DNA of 64,000 nucleotides from Rutidosis leptorrhynchoides. Lineage: Eukaryota > Streptophyta > Magnoliopsida > Asterales > Asteraceae. Location of the stretch: contig NC_092343.1 of the NCBI RefSeq assembly GCF_046630445.1, positions 134,223,501 through 134,287,500 on the forward strand, read 5' to 3'. Under the pieces are notes generated by a model. It worked only from the letters and a program-made list of their open reading frames with translations, ran no database searches and was not told the DNA's origin. Positions 24,529 to 36,187 of this stretch are shown here, one piece after another (position 1 is the first letter of the stretch; the number at the start of each line of letters is the position of its first letter). The position numbers were made by a program, and so were the translations under genes.

Positions 24529-24541
24529 GTACCTACCCGTT
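24529..24541 (-). promoter_or_regulatory. Internal copy of the polypurine-tract sequence (left unit)
   Basis: GTACCTACCCGTT on + (AACGGGTAGGTAC on minus) is identical to the 13 bases next to the 3' LTR at 29610-29622, and is found again at 34358-34370. Confidence 0.7.
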
Positions 24542-24731
24542 AAGTTCATACTTAGTAGCTAATATACAATTCAACTACTACAATTCTATATGAAAAACTG
24601 ATTATAATAATATTTCGCGTTCAAACTTTTATACAATATTTTACAAACTTACAATACCGCTTATTTTACATAAAGCATGAAATATAGCACACAATAACTT
24701 TGATACAAGATAGTTGTGAAGACAATTCTAG

Positions 24732-25415
24732 CTAGTACACAAGTCGTTCAGCAAAGGCAATAAAGACACGTAATTCATACGTCCAGAAACAAGTCATGCA
24801 TTCTGGTTTTACTAGGACTACTTCCCATCCTTGGTCTTGTGCAACATAACCGTTATGGCCGTTGATAAGACAGCGTGTTGTAACGTCATCAAAGGGACGA
24901 GGGTTACGTAATGTCCAACAGTCCCGTAATAATCTAAAAACCTCATTTCTTACCCCAATTACCGACTCCGTCACTTGTGGAAACGTTTTGTTTAATAGTT
25001 GTAGCCCGATGTTCTTGTTCTCACTTTGGTGAGAAGCGAACATTACTAATCCGTAAGCATAACATGCTTCTTTATGTTGCATGTTAGCCGCTTTTTCTAA
25101 ATCACGAAGTCCAATATTCGGATATATTGAGTCAAAATAATTTCTTAACCCGTTGCGTAAAATAGCATTTGGGTTCCCCGCAATATATCCGTCAAAGTAA
25201 ACACATCGTAACTTATGGGTTTCCCAATGTGATATCCCCCATCTTTCAAACGAAAGTCTCTTATAAACCAAGACATTCTTGGAACGTTCTTCGAATGTCT
25301 TACAAACTGATCTCGCCTTAAATAGTTGTGCCGAAGAATTCTGGCCGACTCTAGACAAGATTTCATCAATCATGTCTCCGGGTAGGTCTCTTAAAATATT
25401 GGGTTGTCTATCCAT
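24732..25415 (-). CDS. F-box protein ORF carried by the Tekay element (left unit)
   Basis: This 227-codon ORF is intact and identical to that at 34561-35244 except for one residue visible in translation (Gly for Ala near residue 76). See that entry for domains. It lies between the primer-binding site and gag, on the same strand as gag. Near identity of the surrounding non-coding DNA means the intact frame does not by itself show selection. Confidence 0.8.
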   Translation of the reverse strand: MDRQPNILRDLPGDMIDEILSRVGQNSSAQLFKARSVCKTFEERSKNVLVYKRLSFERWGISHWETHKLRCVYFDGYIAGNPNAILRNGLRNYFDSIYPNIGLRDLEKAANMQHKEACYAYGLVMFASHQSENKNIGLQLLNKTFPQVTESVIGVRNEVFRLLRDCWTLRNPRPFDDVTTRCLINGHNGYVAQDQGWEVVLVKPECMTCFWTYELRVFIAFAERLVY

Positions 25416-25552
25416 TTTGTGTTTTTAAACTGTAAAATAGACAAGAGTTAGATTCATAAAAAAAATACTTATTAATACAAGCAATTTTTACATATATCAT
25501 AAAGCATAAGAACATTATATTCCATATATTACACCACACGAATACAACTATC

Positions 25553-26149
25553 TTATTCCGACTCGCTCGTTTCTTCTTCTTCGGTTTTGGATCGTTTTGC
25601 CAAGTTTCTAGGGATATATGATGTTCCCCTAATACGAGCCGTCGTTGTCCACATTGGTTTAGAAAAACCTGGTGGTTTAGAGGTTCCCGGGTCATTGTTA
25701 CAACTTAAGGACTTCGGGGGTTGACGATACATATAAAGTTCATCGGGGTTGGAATTAGATTTCTCTATTTTTATGCCCTTTCCCTTATTATTTTCTTTTG
25801 CCTTTTTAAATTCAGTTGGGGTAATTTCTATAACATCATCGGAATTCTCGTCGGAATCCGATTCATCGGAGAATTGGTAATCCTCCCAATATTTTGCTTC
25901 CTTGGCGGAAACACCATTGACCATAATTAACTTTGGTCGGTTGGTTGAGGATTTTCTTTTACTTAACCGTTTTATTATTTCCCCCACCGGTTCCGATTCT
26001 TCTTCCGGTTCCGATTCTTCTTCCGGTTCCGACTCTTCTTCCGGTTCCTCTTCGGGAACTTGTGAATCAGTCCACAAATCATTCCAATTTACATTTGACT
26101 CTTCATTATTATTAGGTGAGTCAATGGGACTTGTTCTAGAGGTAGACAT
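25553..26149 (-). CDS. Acidic 198-aa ORF carried by the Tekay element (left unit)
   Basis: It has the same sequence as 35382-35978 in translation. It starts 196 bp after the primer-binding site and is the first ORF of the element. See that entry for composition. Confidence 0.7.
   Translation of the reverse strand: MSTSRTSPIDSPNNNEESNVNWNDLWTDSQVPEEEPEEESEPEEESEPEEESEPVGEIIKRLSKRKSSTNRPKLIMVNGVSAKEAKYWEDYQFSDESDSDENSDDVIEITPTEFKKAKENNKGKGIKIEKSNSNPDELYMYRQPPKSLSCNNDPGTSKPPGFSKPMWTTTARIRGTSYIPRNLAKRSKTEEEETSESE
25987..26055 (-). repeat. 18-bp tandem repeat in the acidic ORF (left unit)
   Basis: Three full units plus a partial unit of CCGGTTCCGAYTCTTCTT are present. Confidence 0.85.
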
Positions 26150-26344
26150 CTATCACATAATATCAAACACGTTAAGAGATTAATATATCACATAATATTC
26201 ATATGTTAAAAATATATAGTTTCCAACAAAAATGTTAAGCAATCATTTTTAAAGAAAACACGGTCGAAGTCCAGACTCACTAATGCATCCTAACAAACTC
26301 GATAAGACACACTAATGCAAATTTTCTGGTTCTCTAAGACCAAC

Positions 26345-26356
26345 GCTCTGATACCA
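26345..26356 (-). promoter_or_regulatory. Primer-binding site, initiator-Met tRNA type (left unit)
   Basis: The minus strand reads TGGTATCAGAGC two bases inside the LTR end. This is the standard plant initiator-methionine primer-binding site. Confidence 0.9.
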
Positions 26357-26358
26357 AC

Positions 26359-29300
26359 TGAAATGTCCCGTTCTTATTGATTAAAAACGTTCCATATTAA
26401 TTGATTTCGTTGCGAGGTTTTGACCTCTATATGAGACATTTTTCAAAGACTGCATTCATTTTTAAACAAACCATAACCTTTATTTCATCAATAAAGGTTT
26501 AAAAAGCTTTACGTAGATTATCAAATAATGATAATCTAAAATATCCTGTTTACACACGACCATTACATAATGGTTTACAATACAAATATGTTACAACAAA
26601 ATAAGTTTCTTGAATGCAGTTTTTACACAATATCATACAAGCATGGACTCCAAATCTTGTCCTTATTTAAGTATGCGACAGCGGAAGCTCTTAATAATCA
26701 CCTGAGAATAAACATGCTTAAAACGTCAACAAAAATGTTGGTGAGTTATAGGTTTAACCTATATATATCAAATCGTAACAATAGACCACAAGATTTCATA
26801 TTTCAATACACATCCCATACATAGAGATAAAAATCATTCATATGGTGAACACCTGGTAACCGACAATAACAAGATGCATATATAAGAATATCCCCATCAT
26901 TCCGGGACACCCTTCGGATATGATATAAATTTCGAAGTACTAAAGCATCCGGTACTTTGGATGGGGTTTGTTAGGCCCAATAGATCTATCTTTAGGATTC
27001 GCGTCAATTAGGGTGTCTGTTCCCTAATTCTTAGATTACCAGACTTAATAAAAAGGGGCATATTCGATTTCGATAATTCAACCATAGAATGTAGTTTCAC
27101 GTACTTGTGTCTATTTTGTAAATCATTTATAAAACCTGCATGTATTCTCATCCCAAAATATTAGATTTTAAAAGTGGGACTATAACTCACTTTCACAGAT
27201 TTTTACTTCTTCGGGAAGTAAGACTTGGCCACTGGTTGATTCACGAACCTATAACAATATATACATATATATCAAAGTATGTTCAAAATATATTTACAAC
27301 ACTTTTAATATATTTTGATGTTTTAAGTTTATTAAGTCAGCTGTCCTCGTTAGTAACCTACAACTAGTTGTCCACAGTTAGATGTACAGAAATAAATCGA
27401 TAAATATTATCTTGAATCAATCCACGACCCAGTGTATACGTATCTCAGTATTGATCACAACTCAAACTATATATATTTTGGAATCAACCTCAACCCTGTA
27501 TAGCTAACTCCAACATTCACATATAGAGTGTCTATGGTTGTTCCGAAATATATATAGATGTGTCGACATGATAGGTCGAAACATTGTATACGTGTCTATG
27601 GTATCTCAAGATTACATAATATATAATACAAGTTGATTAAGTTATGGTTGGAATAGATTTGTTACCAATTTTCACGTAGCTAAAATGAGAAAAATTATCC
27701 AATCTTGTTTTACCCATAACTTCTTCATTTTAAATCCGTTTTGAGTGAATCAAATTGCTATGGTTTCATATTGAACTCTATTTTATGAATCTAAACAAAA
27801 AAAGTATAGGTTTCTAGTCGGAAAAATAAGTTACAAGTCGTTTTTGTAAAGGTAGTCATTTCAGTCGAAAGAACGACGTCTAGATGACCATTTTAGAAAA
27901 CATACTTCCACTTTGAGTTTAACCATAATTTTTGGATATAGTTTCATGTTCATAATAAAAATCATTTTCTCAGAATAACAACTTTTAAATCAAAGTTTAT
28001 CATAGTTTTTAATTAACTAACCCAAAACAGCCCGCGGTGTTACTACGACGGCGTAAATCCGGTTTTACGGTGTTTTTCGTGTTTCCAGGTTTTAAATCAT
28101 TAAGTTAGCATATCATATAGATATAGAACATGTGTTTAGTTGATTTTAAAAGTCAAGTTAGAAGGATTAACTTTTGTTTGCGAACAAGTTTAGAATTAAC
28201 TAAACTATGTTCTAGTGATTACAAGTTTAAACCTTCGAATAAGATAGCTTTATATGTATGAATCGAATGATGTTATGAACATCATTACTACCTTAAGTTC
28301 CTTGGATGAACCTACTGGAAAAGAGAAAAATGGATCTAGCTTCAATGGATTCTTGGATGGCTCAAAGTTCTTGAAGCAAAATCATGACACGAAAACAAGT
28401 TCAAGTAAGATCATCACTTGAAATAAGATTGTTATAGTTATAGAAATTGAACCAAAGTTTGAATATGATTATTACCTTGTATTAGAATGATAACCTACTG
28501 TAAGAAACAAAGATTTCTTGAGGTTGGATGATCACCTTACAAGATTGGAAGTGAGCTAGCAAACTTGAAAGTATTCTTGATTTTATGAAACTAGAACTTT
28601 TGGAATTTATGAAGAACACTTAGAACTTGAAGATAGAACTTGAGAGAGTTCAATTAGATGAAGAAAATTGAAGAATGAAAGTGTTTGTAGGTGTTTTTGG
28701 TCGTTGGTGTATGGATTAGATATAAAGGATATGTAATTTTGTTTTCATGTAAATAAGTCATGAATGATTACTCATATTTTTGTAATCTTATGAGATATTT
28801 CATGCTAGTTGCCAAATGATGGTTCCCACATGTGTTAGGTGACTCACATGGGCTGCTAAGAGCTGATCATTGGAGTGTATATACCAATAGTACATACATC
28901 TAAAAGCTGTGTATTGTACGAGTACGAATACGGGTGCATACGAGTAGAATTGTTGATGAAACTGAACGAGAATGTAATTGTAAGCATTTTTGTTAAGTAG
29001 AAGTATTTTGATAAGTGTATTGAAGTCTTTCAAAAGTGTATAAATACATATTAAAACACTACATGTATATACATTTTAACTGAGTCGTTAAGTCATCGTT
29101 AGTCGTTACATGTAAGTGTTGTTTTGAAACCTTTAGGTTAACGATCTTGTTAAATGTTGTTAACCCAATGTTTATAATAACAAAAGAGATTTTAAATTAT
29201 TATATTATCATGATATTATGATGTACGAATATCTCTTAATATGATATATATACATTAAATGTCGTTACAACGATAAACGTTACATATATGTCTCGTTTCA

Positions 29301-29609
29301 AAATCATTAAGTTAGTAGTCTTGTTTTTACATATGTAGTTCATTGTTAATATAATTAATGATATGTTTACTTATCATAATATCATGTTAACTATATATAT
29401 AACCATATATATGTCATCATATAGTTTTTTTACAAGTTTTAACGTTCGTGAATCACCGGTCAACTTGGGTGGTCAATTGTCTATATGAAACCTATTTCAA
29501 TTAATCAAGTCTTAACAAGTTTGATTGCTTAACATGTTGGAAACATTTAATCATGTAAACATCAATCTCAATTAATATATATAAACATGGAAAATTTCGG
29601 GTCACTACA
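26359..29609 (-). repeat. Tekay LTR shared by both tandem units
   Basis: This 3251-bp LTR acts as 3' LTR of the whole element and 5' LTR of the truncated one. It differs from 36188-39439 at about five positions by eye (two near 26435-26455, one near 26930, one indel in the A-run near 27798, one near 29595). Confidence 0.95.
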
Positions 29610-29622
29610 GTACCTACCCGTT
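29610..29622 (-). promoter_or_regulatory. Polypurine tract of the Tekay element
   Basis: AACGGGTAGGTAC on the minus strand directly precedes the TG of the 3' LTR. This is the expected place for plus-strand priming. The match in position is clear; use as primer is inferred. Confidence 0.7.
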
Positions 29623-29644
29623 AAATAAATTTCGTCCCGAAATT

Positions 29645-32600
29645 TTAAGCTGTTGAAGGTGTTGACGAATCTTCTGGAAATAGATGCGGGTATTTCTTCT
29701 TCATCTGATCTTCACGCTCCCAGGTGAACTCGGGTCCTCTACGAGCATTCCATCGAACCTTAACAATTGGTATCTTGTTTTGCTTAAGTCTTTTAACCTC
29801 ACGATCCATTATTTCGACGGGTTCTTCGATGAATTGGAGTTTTTCGTTGATTTGGATTTCATCTAACGGAATAGTGAGATCTTCTTTAGCAAAACATTTC
29901 TTCAAATTCGAGACGTGGAAAGTGTTATGTACAGCTGCGAGTTGTTGAGGTAACTCAAGTCGGTAAGCTACTGGTCCGACACGATCAATAATCTTGAATG
30001 GTCCAATATACCTTGGATTTAATTTCCCTCGTTTACCAAATCGAACAACGCCTTTCCAAGGTGAAACTTTAAGCATGACCATCTCTCCAATTTCAAATTC
30101 TATATCTTTTCTTTTAATGTCAGCGTAGCTCTTTTGTCGACTTTGGGCGGTTTTCAACCGTTGTTGAATTTGGATGATCTTCTCGGTAGTTTCTTGTATA
30201 ATCTCCGGACCCGTAATCTGTCTATCCCCCACCTCACTCCAACAAATCGGAGACCTGCACTTTCTACCATAAAGTGCTTCAAACGGCGCCATCTCAATGC
30301 TTGAATGGTAGCTGTTGTTGTAGGAAAATTCTGCTAACGGTAGATGTCGATCCCAACTGTTTCCGAAATCAATAACACATGCTCGTAGCATGTCTTCAAG
30401 CGTTTGTATCGTCCTTTCGCTCTGCCCATCAGTTTGTGGATGATAGGCAGTACTCATGTCTAGACGAGTTCCTAATGCTTGCTGTAATGTCTGCCAGAAT
30501 CTTGAAATAAATCTGCCATCCCTATCAGAGATAATAGAGATTGGTATTCCATGTCTGGAGACAACTTCCTTCAAATACAGTCGTGCTAACTTCTCCATCT
30601 TGTCATCTTCTCTTATTGGTAGGAAGTGTGCTGATTTGGTGAGACGATCAACTATTACCCAAATAGTATCAAAACCACTTGCAGTCCTTGGCAATTTAGT
30701 GATGAAATCCATGGTAATGTTTTCCCATTTCCATTCCGGGATTTCGGGTTGTTGAAGTAGACCTGATGGTTTCTGATGCTCAGCTTTGACCTTAGAACAC
30801 GTCAAACATTCTCCTACGTATTTAGCAACATCGGCTTTCATACCCGGCCACCAAAAATGTTTCTTGAGATCCTTGTACATCTTCCCCGTTCCAGGATGTA
30901 TTGAGTATCTTGTTTTATGAGCTTCTCTAAGTACCATTTCTCTCATATCTCCAAATTTTGGTACCCAAATCCTTTCAGCCCTATACCGGGTTCCGTCTTC
31001 CTGAATATTAAGATGCTTCTCCGATCCTTTGGGTATTTCATCCTTTAAATTTCCCTCTTTTAAAACTCCTTGTTGCGCCTCCTTTATTTGAGTAGTAATG
31101 TTATTATGAATCATTATATTCATAGATTTTACTCGAATGGGTTCTCTATCCTTCCTGCTCAAGGCATCGGCTACCACATTTGCCTTCCCCGGGTGGTAAC
31201 GAATCTCAAAATCGTAATCATTCAATAATTCAATCCACCTACGCTGCCTCATATTCAGTTGTTTCTGATTAAATATGTGTCGAAGACTTTTGTGGTCGGT
31301 ATATATAATACTTTTGACCCCATATAAGTAGTGCCTCCAAGTCTTTAATGCAAAAACAACCGCGCCTAATTCCAAATCATGCGTCGTATAATTTTGTTCG
31401 TGAATCTTCAATTGTCTAGACGCATAAGCAATCACCTTCGTTCGTTGCATTAATACACAACCGAGACCTTGCTTTGATGCATCACAATAAATCACAAAAT
31501 CATCATTCCCTTCAGGCAATGACAATATAGGTGCCGTAGTTAGCTTTTTCTTCAATAACTGAAACGCTTTCTCTTGTTCATCATTCCATTCAAATTTTTT
31601 CCCTTTATGCGTTAATGCAGTCAAGGGTTTTGCTATTCTGGAAAAGTCTTGGATGAACCTTCTGTAGTAACCAGCTAGTCCTAAAAACTGGCGTATGTGT
31701 TTCGGAGTTTTCGGGGTTTCCCACTTTTCAACAGTTTCTATCTTTGCCGGATCCACCTTAATACCTTCTTTGTTCACTATGTGACCGAGGAATTGAACTT
31801 CTTCCAACCAAAATGCACACTTTGAAAACTTAGCGTACAATTCTTCCTTCCTCAATACTTCTAACACCTTTCTCAAATGTTCACCGTGTTCTTGGTCATT
31901 CTTTGAGTAAATAAGTATGTCATCAATGAAAACAATGACAAACTTGTCAAGGTATGGTCCACACACTCGGTTCATAAGGTCCATGAACACAGCTGGTGCA
32001 TTAGTTAAACCAAACGGCATGACCATAAACTCGTAATGACCGTAACGTGTTCTGAAAGCAGTCTTTGGAATATCATCTTCTTTCACCCGCATTTGATGAT
32101 ACCCGGAACGTAAGTCAATCTTTGAATAAACAGACGAGCCTTGTAGTTGATCAAATAAGTCGTCGATTCTCGGTAGTGGGTAGCGGTTCTTGATGGTAAG
32201 TTTGTTCAACTCTCGGTAGTCGATACACAACCTGAATGTACCATCTTTCTTCTTGACAAACAAAACAGGAGCTCCCCACGGTGATGTGCTTGGTCGAATG
32301 AAACCACGCTCTAAAAGTTCTTGTAATTGGCTTTGCAGTTCTTTCATCTCGCTGGGTGCGAGTCTGTAAGGAGCACGAGCTATCGGTGCAGCTCCTGGTA
32401 CAAGATCTATTTGAAATTCAACGGATCGATGTGGGGGTAATCCCGGTAATTCTTTCGGAAATACATCGGGAAATTCTTTTGCAATGGGAACATCATTGAT
32501 GCTCTTTTCTTCAGTTTGTACTTTCTCGACGTGTGCTAGAACAGCATAGCAACCTTTTCTTATTAGTTTTTGTGTCTTCAAATTACTAATAAGATGTAGC

Positions 32601-34255
32601 TTCGTGTTGCCCTTTTCTCCGTACACCATTAAGGGTTTTCCTTTTTCTCGTATAATGCGAATTGCATTTTTGTAACAAACGATCTCCGCTTTCACTTCTT
32701 TCAACCAGTCCATACCGATTATCACATCAAAACTCCCTAACTCTACTGGTATCAAATCAATCTTAAATGTTTCGCTAACCAGTTTAATTTCTCGATTCCG
32801 ACATATATTATCTGCTGAAATTAATTTACCATTTGCTAATTCGAGTAAAAATTTACTATCCAAAGGCGTCAATGGACAACTTAATTTAGCACAAAAATCT
32901 CTACTCATATAGCTTCTATCCGCACCCGAATCAAATAAAACGTAAGCAGATTTATTGTCAATAAGAAACGTACCCGTAACAAGCTCCGGGTCTTCCTGTG
33001 CCTCTACCGCATTAATATTGAAAACTCTTCCACGGCCTTGTCCATTCGTGTTCTCCTGGTTCGGGCAATTTCTAATAATGTGGCCTGGTTTTCCACATTT
33101 ATAACAAACTACATTGGCATAACTTGCTCCGACACTACTTGCTCCGCCATTACTCGTTCCGACACCATTTGTTCCTTTCGTTCTATTAACCCCTGGTCCG
33201 TAGACCTCACACTTCGCCGCGCTATGACCATTTCTTTTACACTTGTTGCAAAATTTGGTGCAGAACCCCGAGTGATTCTTTTCACACCTTTGGCATAGTT
33301 GCTTCTGATTGTTGTTGTTGTTGCGGTTATTATTGTTGTTGGGATGATTGTTGTAGTTGCTGTTGTTGTTGTTGTTGTTGTTGTTGGGCCGTTTGTTGTA
33401 GTTGCGATTGATGTTGCGATTGTTGGGATAATTGTTGCGATTATTGTTGTAATTGCTGTTGTTGTTGTATTGGTGATTCTTATCACCGTTTTCCTCCCAC
33501 TTTCTTTTGACTTGCTTCACATTGGCCTCTTCAGCAGTCTGTTCTTTAATTCTTTCTTCAATCTGGTTCACTAGTTTGTGAGCCATTCTACATGCCTGTT
33601 GTATGGAGGCGGGCTCGTGTGAACTTATATCTTCTTGGATTCTTTCCGGTAATCCTTTCACAAACGCGTCGATCTTCTCTTCCTCATCTTCGAATGCTCC
33701 CGGACACAATAGGCACAATTCTGTGAATCGTCTTTCGTACGTGGTAATATCAAATCCTTGGGTTCGTAACCCTCTAAGTTCTGTCTTGAGCTTATTGACC
33801 TCGGTTCTGGGACGGTACTTCTCGTTCATCAAGTGCTTGAATGCTGACCACGGTAGTGCGTACGCCTCATCTTGTCCCACTTGCTCTAGATAGGTATTCC
33901 ACCATGTTAACGCAGAACCTGTGAAGGTATGCGTAGCGTACTTCACTTTGTCCTCTTCAGTACACTTACTTATGGCAAACACCGATTCAACCTTCTCGGT
34001 CCACCGTTTCAATCCGATCGGTCCTTCGGTTCCATCAAATTCCAAACGTTTGCAGGCAGTGAATTCTTTGTAGGTGCATCCTACACGATTTCCTGTACTG
34101 CTAGATCCAAGGTTATTGTTGGTATGTAGCGCAGCCTGTACTGCGGCTATGTTTGAAGCTAGAAAAGTACGGAATTCCTCTTCATTCATATTCACAGTGT
34201 GTCGAGTAGTCGGTGCCATTTCCTTCAAAATAGTTAAATGGAACAAGTTAATCAT
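29645..34255 (-). CDS. Tekay gag-pol polyprotein (1536 codons, uninterrupted)
   Basis: The polyprotein packages and replicates the element. Domains in order: gag (about 60-230); a long Asn-rich linker (265-316); three zinc-knuckle-like Cys/His clusters, one before and one after residue 335 and [14 protein letters not shown] at 384-397; protease (FDSGA near 441-445); reverse transcriptase (640-830, FIDD at 776-779); RNase H (from about 920, YCDAS). The integrase follows with an HHCC-type finger (about 1112-1153) and core (D near 1183, SDRDGRF near 1244), then a C-terminal tail '[22 protein letters not shown]' with [19 protein letters not shown]. That tail is the chromodomain-like module of Tekay elements, thought to guide integration to chromatin. 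The likely start is the internal MAPTTRH at 34219, since 12 residues precede it. It looks whole. Confidence 0.95.
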   Translation of the reverse strand: MINLFHLTILKEMAPTTRHTVNMNEEEFRTFLASNIAAVQAALHTNNNLGSSSTGNRVGCTYKEFTACKRLEFDGTEGPIGLKRWTEKVESVFAISKCTEEDKVKYATHTFTGSALTWWNTYLEQVGQDEAYALPWSAFKHLMNEKYRPRTEVNKLKTELRGLRTQGFDITTYERRFTELCLLCPGAFEDEEEKIDAFVKGLPERIQEDISSHEPASIQQACRMAHKLVNQIEERIKEQTAEEANVKQVKRKWEENGDKNHQYNNNSNYNNNRNNYPNNRNINRNYNKRPNNNNNNNNSNYNNHPNNNNNRNNNNNQKQLCQRCEKNHSGFCTKFCNKCKRNGHSAAKCEVYGPGVNRTKGTNGVGTSNGGASSVGASYANVVCYKCGKPGHIIRNCPNQENTNGQGRGRVFNINAVEAQEDPELVTGTFLIDNKSAYVLFDSGADRSYMSRDFCAKLSCPLTPLDSKFLLELANGKLISADNICRNREIKLVSETFKIDLIPVELGSFDVIIGMDWLKEVKAEIVCYKNAIRIIREKGKPLMVYGEKGNTKLHLISNLKTQKLIRKGCYAVLAHVEKVQTEEKSINDVPIAKEFPDVFPKELPGLPPHRSVEFQIDLVPGAAPIARAPYRLAPSEMKELQSQLQELLERGFIRPSTSPWGAPVLFVKKKDGTFRLCIDYRELNKLTIKNRYPLPRIDDLFDQLQGSSVYSKIDLRSGYHQMRVKEDDIPKTAFRTRYGHYEFMVMPFGLTNAPAVFMDLMNRVCGPYLDKFVIVFIDDILIYSKNDQEHGEHLRKVLEVLRKEELYAKFSKCAFWLEEVQFLGHIVNKEGIKVDPAKIETVEKWETPKTPKHIRQFLGLAGYYRRFIQDFSRIAKPLTALTHKGKKFEWNDEQEKAFQLLKKKLTTAPILSLPEGNDDFVIYCDASKQGLGCVLMQRTKVIAYASRQLKIHEQNYTTHDLELGAVVFALKTWRHYLYGVKSIIYTDHKSLRHIFNQKQLNMRQRRWIELLNDYDFEIRYHPGKANVVADALSRKDREPIRVKSMNIMIHNNITTQIKEAQQGVLKEGNLKDEIPKGSEKHLNIQEDGTRYRAERIWVPKFGDMREMVLREAHKTRYSIHPGTGKMYKDLKKHFWWPGMKADVAKYVGECLTCSKVKAEHQKPSGLLQQPEIPEWKWENITMDFITKLPRTASGFDTIWVIVDRLTKSAHFLPIREDDKMEKLARLYLKEVVSRHGIPISIISDRDGRFISRFWQTLQQALGTRLDMSTAYHPQTDGQSERTIQTLEDMLRACVIDFGNSWDRHLPLAEFSYNNSYHSSIEMAPFEALYGRKCRSPICWSEVGDRQITGPEIIQETTEKIIQIQQRLKTAQSRQKSYADIKRKDIEFEIGEMVMLKVSPWKGVVRFGKRGKLNPRYIGPFKIIDRVGPVAYRLELPQQLAAVHNTFHVSNLKKCFAKEDLTIPLDEIQINEKLQFIEEPVEIMDREVKRLKQNKIPIVKVRWNARRGPEFTWEREDQMKKKYPHLFPEDSSTPSTA
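33299..33480 (-). repeat. GTT/AAC triplet-rich stretch coding the Asn linker
   Basis: Imperfect trinucleotide repeats encode the Asn-rich linker of gag on the minus strand. The opposite-strand ORF of Val/Ile runs is a shadow. Confidence 0.85.
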
Positions 34256-34357
34256 ACAGAATATTAAGAGTAGTTAATAGTATTTCGTAGCATAATATGA
34301 ACTCATTTATAAAAGCTTTTTCTTCATATTAGCGTTTTATAAGTTTAAATTCGGGTA

Positions 34358-34370
34358 GTACCTACCCGTT
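34358..34370 (-). promoter_or_regulatory. Internal copy of the polypurine-tract sequence (whole unit)
   Basis: This is a second exact copy of the 13-base polypurine-tract sequence, about 100 bp upstream of gag and downstream of the F-box ORF. The following bases (TACCCGAA in element sense) resemble a shortened LTR start. It may be a relic of a former 3' end or an internal priming site. Confidence 0.6.
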
Positions 34371-34560
34371 AAGTTCATACTTAGTAGCTAATATACAATT
34401 CAACTACTACAATTCTATATGAAAAACTGATTATAATAATATTTCGCGTTCAAACTTTTATACAATATTTTACAAACTTACAATACCGCTTATTTTACAT
34501 AAAGCATGAAATATAGCACACAATAACTTTGATACAAGATAGTTGTGAAGACAATTCTAG

Positions 34561-35244
34561 CTAGTACACAAGTCGTTCAGCAAAGGCAATAAAGACACGT
34601 AATTCATACGTCCAGAAACAAGTCATGCATTCTGGTTTTACTAGGACTACTTCCCATCCTTGGTCTTGTGCAACATAACCGTTATGGCCGTTGATAAGAC
34701 AGCGTGTTGTAACGTCATCAAAGGGACGAGGGTTACGTAATGTCCAACAGTCCCGTAATAATCTAAAAACCTCATTTCTTACCCCAATTACCGACTCCGT
34801 CACTTGTGGAAACGTTTTGTTTAATAGTTGTAGCCCGATGTTCTTGTTCTCACTTTGGTGAGAAGCGAACATTACTAATCCGTAAGCATAACATGCTTCT
34901 TTATGTTGCATGTTAGCCGCTTTTTCTAAATCACGAAGTCCAATATTCGGATATATTGAGTCAAAATAATTTCTTAACCCGTTGCGTAAAATAGCATTTG
35001 GGTTCCCCGCAATATATGCGTCAAAGTAAACACATCGTAACTTATGGGTTTCCCAATGTGATATCCCCCATCTTTCAAACGAAAGTCTCTTATAAACCAA
35101 GACATTCTTGGAACGTTCTTCGAATGTCTTACAAACTGATCTCGCCTTAAATAGTTGTGCCGAAGAATTCTGGCCGACTCTAGACAAGATTTCATCAATC
35201 ATGTCTCCGGGTAGGTCTCTTAAAATATTGGGTTGTCTATCCAT
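34561..35244 (-). CDS. F-box protein ORF captured by the Tekay element (At2g35280/At1g67623-like)
   Basis: In the host family such proteins are substrate receptors of SCF (Skp1-Cullin-F-box) ubiquitin ligases. Residues 7-50 form an F-box (LPGDMIDEILSRVG...ARSVCKTFEE). Residues 81-145 resemble a Sel1-like repeat (LEKAANMQHKEACYAYGLVMFAS...GLQLLNKTF). Residues 182-211 hold a Cys-containing tail (CLINGHNGYV...PECMTCFW). This layout and the 227-residue size fit the plant At2g35280-like group as I remember it. The frame has no introns and lies on the gag strand between the primer-binding site and gag, with about 300 bp to gag. A genomic LTR transcript would include it. Whether it is translated, and its target, cannot be seen from sequence. 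Confidence 0.85.
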   Translation of the reverse strand: MDRQPNILRDLPGDMIDEILSRVGQNSSAQLFKARSVCKTFEERSKNVLVYKRLSFERWGISHWETHKLRCVYFDAYIAGNPNAILRNGLRNYFDSIYPNIGLRDLEKAANMQHKEACYAYGLVMFASHQSENKNIGLQLLNKTFPQVTESVIGVRNEVFRLLRDCWTLRNPRPFDDVTTRCLINGHNGYVAQDQGWEVVLVKPECMTCFWTYELRVFIAFAERLVY

Positions 35245-35381
35245 TTTGTGTTTTTAAACTGTAAAATAGACAAGAGTTAGATTCATAAAAAAAATACTTA
35301 TTAATACAAGCAATTTTTACATATATCATAAAGCATAAGAACATTATATTCCATATATTACACCACACGAATACAACTATC

Positions 35382-35978
35382 TTATTCCGACTCGCTCGTT
35401 TCTTCTTCTTCGGTTTTGGATCGTTTTGCCAAGTTTCTAGGGATATATGATGTTCCCCTAATACGAGCCGTCGTTGTCCACATTGGTTTAGAAAAACCTG
35501 GTGGTTTAGAGGTTCCCGGGTCATTGTTACAACTTAAGGACTTCGGGGGTTGACGATACATATAAAGTTCATCGGGGTTGGAATTAGATTTCTCTATTTT
35601 TATGCCCTTTCCCTTATTATTTTCTTTTGCCTTTTTAAATTCAGTTGGGGTAATTTCTATAACATCATCGGAATTCTCGTCGGAATCCGATTCATCGGAG
35701 AATTGGTAATCCTCCCAATATTTTGCTTCCTTGGCGGAAACACCATTGACCATAATTAACTTTGGTCGGTTGGTTGAGGATTTTCTTTTACTTAACCGTT
35801 TTATTATTTCCCCCACCGGTTCCGATTCTTCTTCCGGTTCCGATTCTTCTTCCGGTTCCGACTCTTCTTCCGGTTCCTCTTCGGGAACTTGTGAATCAGT
35901 CCACAAATCATTCCAATTTACATTTGACTCTTCATTATTATTAGGTGAGTCAATGGGACTTGTTCTAGAGGTAGACAT
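35382..35978 (-). CDS. Acidic 198-aa ORF of unknown function carried by the Tekay element
   Basis: I do not recognise a family. Visible parts: a Ser/Asn-rich start (1-30); a Glu-rich block with SEPEEE repeats (31-54) encoded by an 18-bp tandem array; a basic patch KRLSKRKSS (60-68) that could be a nuclear signal; a second acidic block (DESDSDENSDD, about 94-105) full of potential CK2-type phosphorylation sites; a Lys-rich stretch (115-130); and a Pro/Arg-rich tail ending EEEETSESE. It has no signal peptide or membrane segment. It is the first ORF after the primer-binding site, 137 bp upstream of the F-box ORF. A coding role is inferred from its survival as an open frame in two copies, but those copies are nearly identical throughout. 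It could instead be a structured leader. Confidence 0.65.
   Translation of the reverse strand: MSTSRTSPIDSPNNNEESNVNWNDLWTDSQVPEEEPEEESEPEEESEPEEESEPVGEIIKRLSKRKSSTNRPKLIMVNGVSAKEAKYWEDYQFSDESDSDENSDDVIEITPTEFKKAKENNKGKGIKIEKSNSNPDELYMYRQPPKSLSCNNDPGTSKPPGFSKPMWTTTARIRGTSYIPRNLAKRSKTEEEETSESE
35816..35884 (-). repeat. 18-bp tandem repeat in the acidic ORF (whole unit)
   Basis: Three full units plus a partial one are present, identical to the left unit; copy A has one more. Confidence 0.85.
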
Positions 35979-36173
35979 CTATCACATAATATCAAACACG
36001 TTAAGAGATTAATATATCACATAATATTCATATGTTAAAAATATATAGTTTCCAACAAAAATGTTAAGCAATCATTTTTAAAGAAAACACGGTCGAAGTC
36101 CAGACTCACTAATGCATCCTAACAAACTCGATAAGACACACTAATGCAAATTTTCTGGTTCTCTAAGACCAAC

Positions 36174-36185
36174 GCTCTGATACCA
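36174..36185 (-). promoter_or_regulatory. Primer-binding site, initiator-Met tRNA type (whole unit)
   Basis: TGGTATCAGAGC on the minus strand lies two bases from the 5' LTR end. Confidence 0.92.
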
Positions 36186-36187
36186 AC

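Noticed and set aside
25145-25369. 74-codon ORF beginning MMKSCLESARIL, also at 34974-35198 and 238-462
   Set aside because: It is an alternative frame of the F-box ORF on the same strand; the F-box frame has the recognisable domain.
25902-26183. Ser/Gly-rich plus-strand ORF with SSSGSD repeats
   Set aside because: It is the antisense shadow of the acidic ORF and its 18-bp repeat.
33299-33574. Plus-strand ORF of Val/Ile runs
   Set aside because: It is the antisense shadow of the Asn-rich triplet repeat in the Tekay gag linker.
35816-35884. Possible CRISPR-like array
   Set aside because: The 18-bp units are directly tandem without spacers, within a plant retrotransposon.
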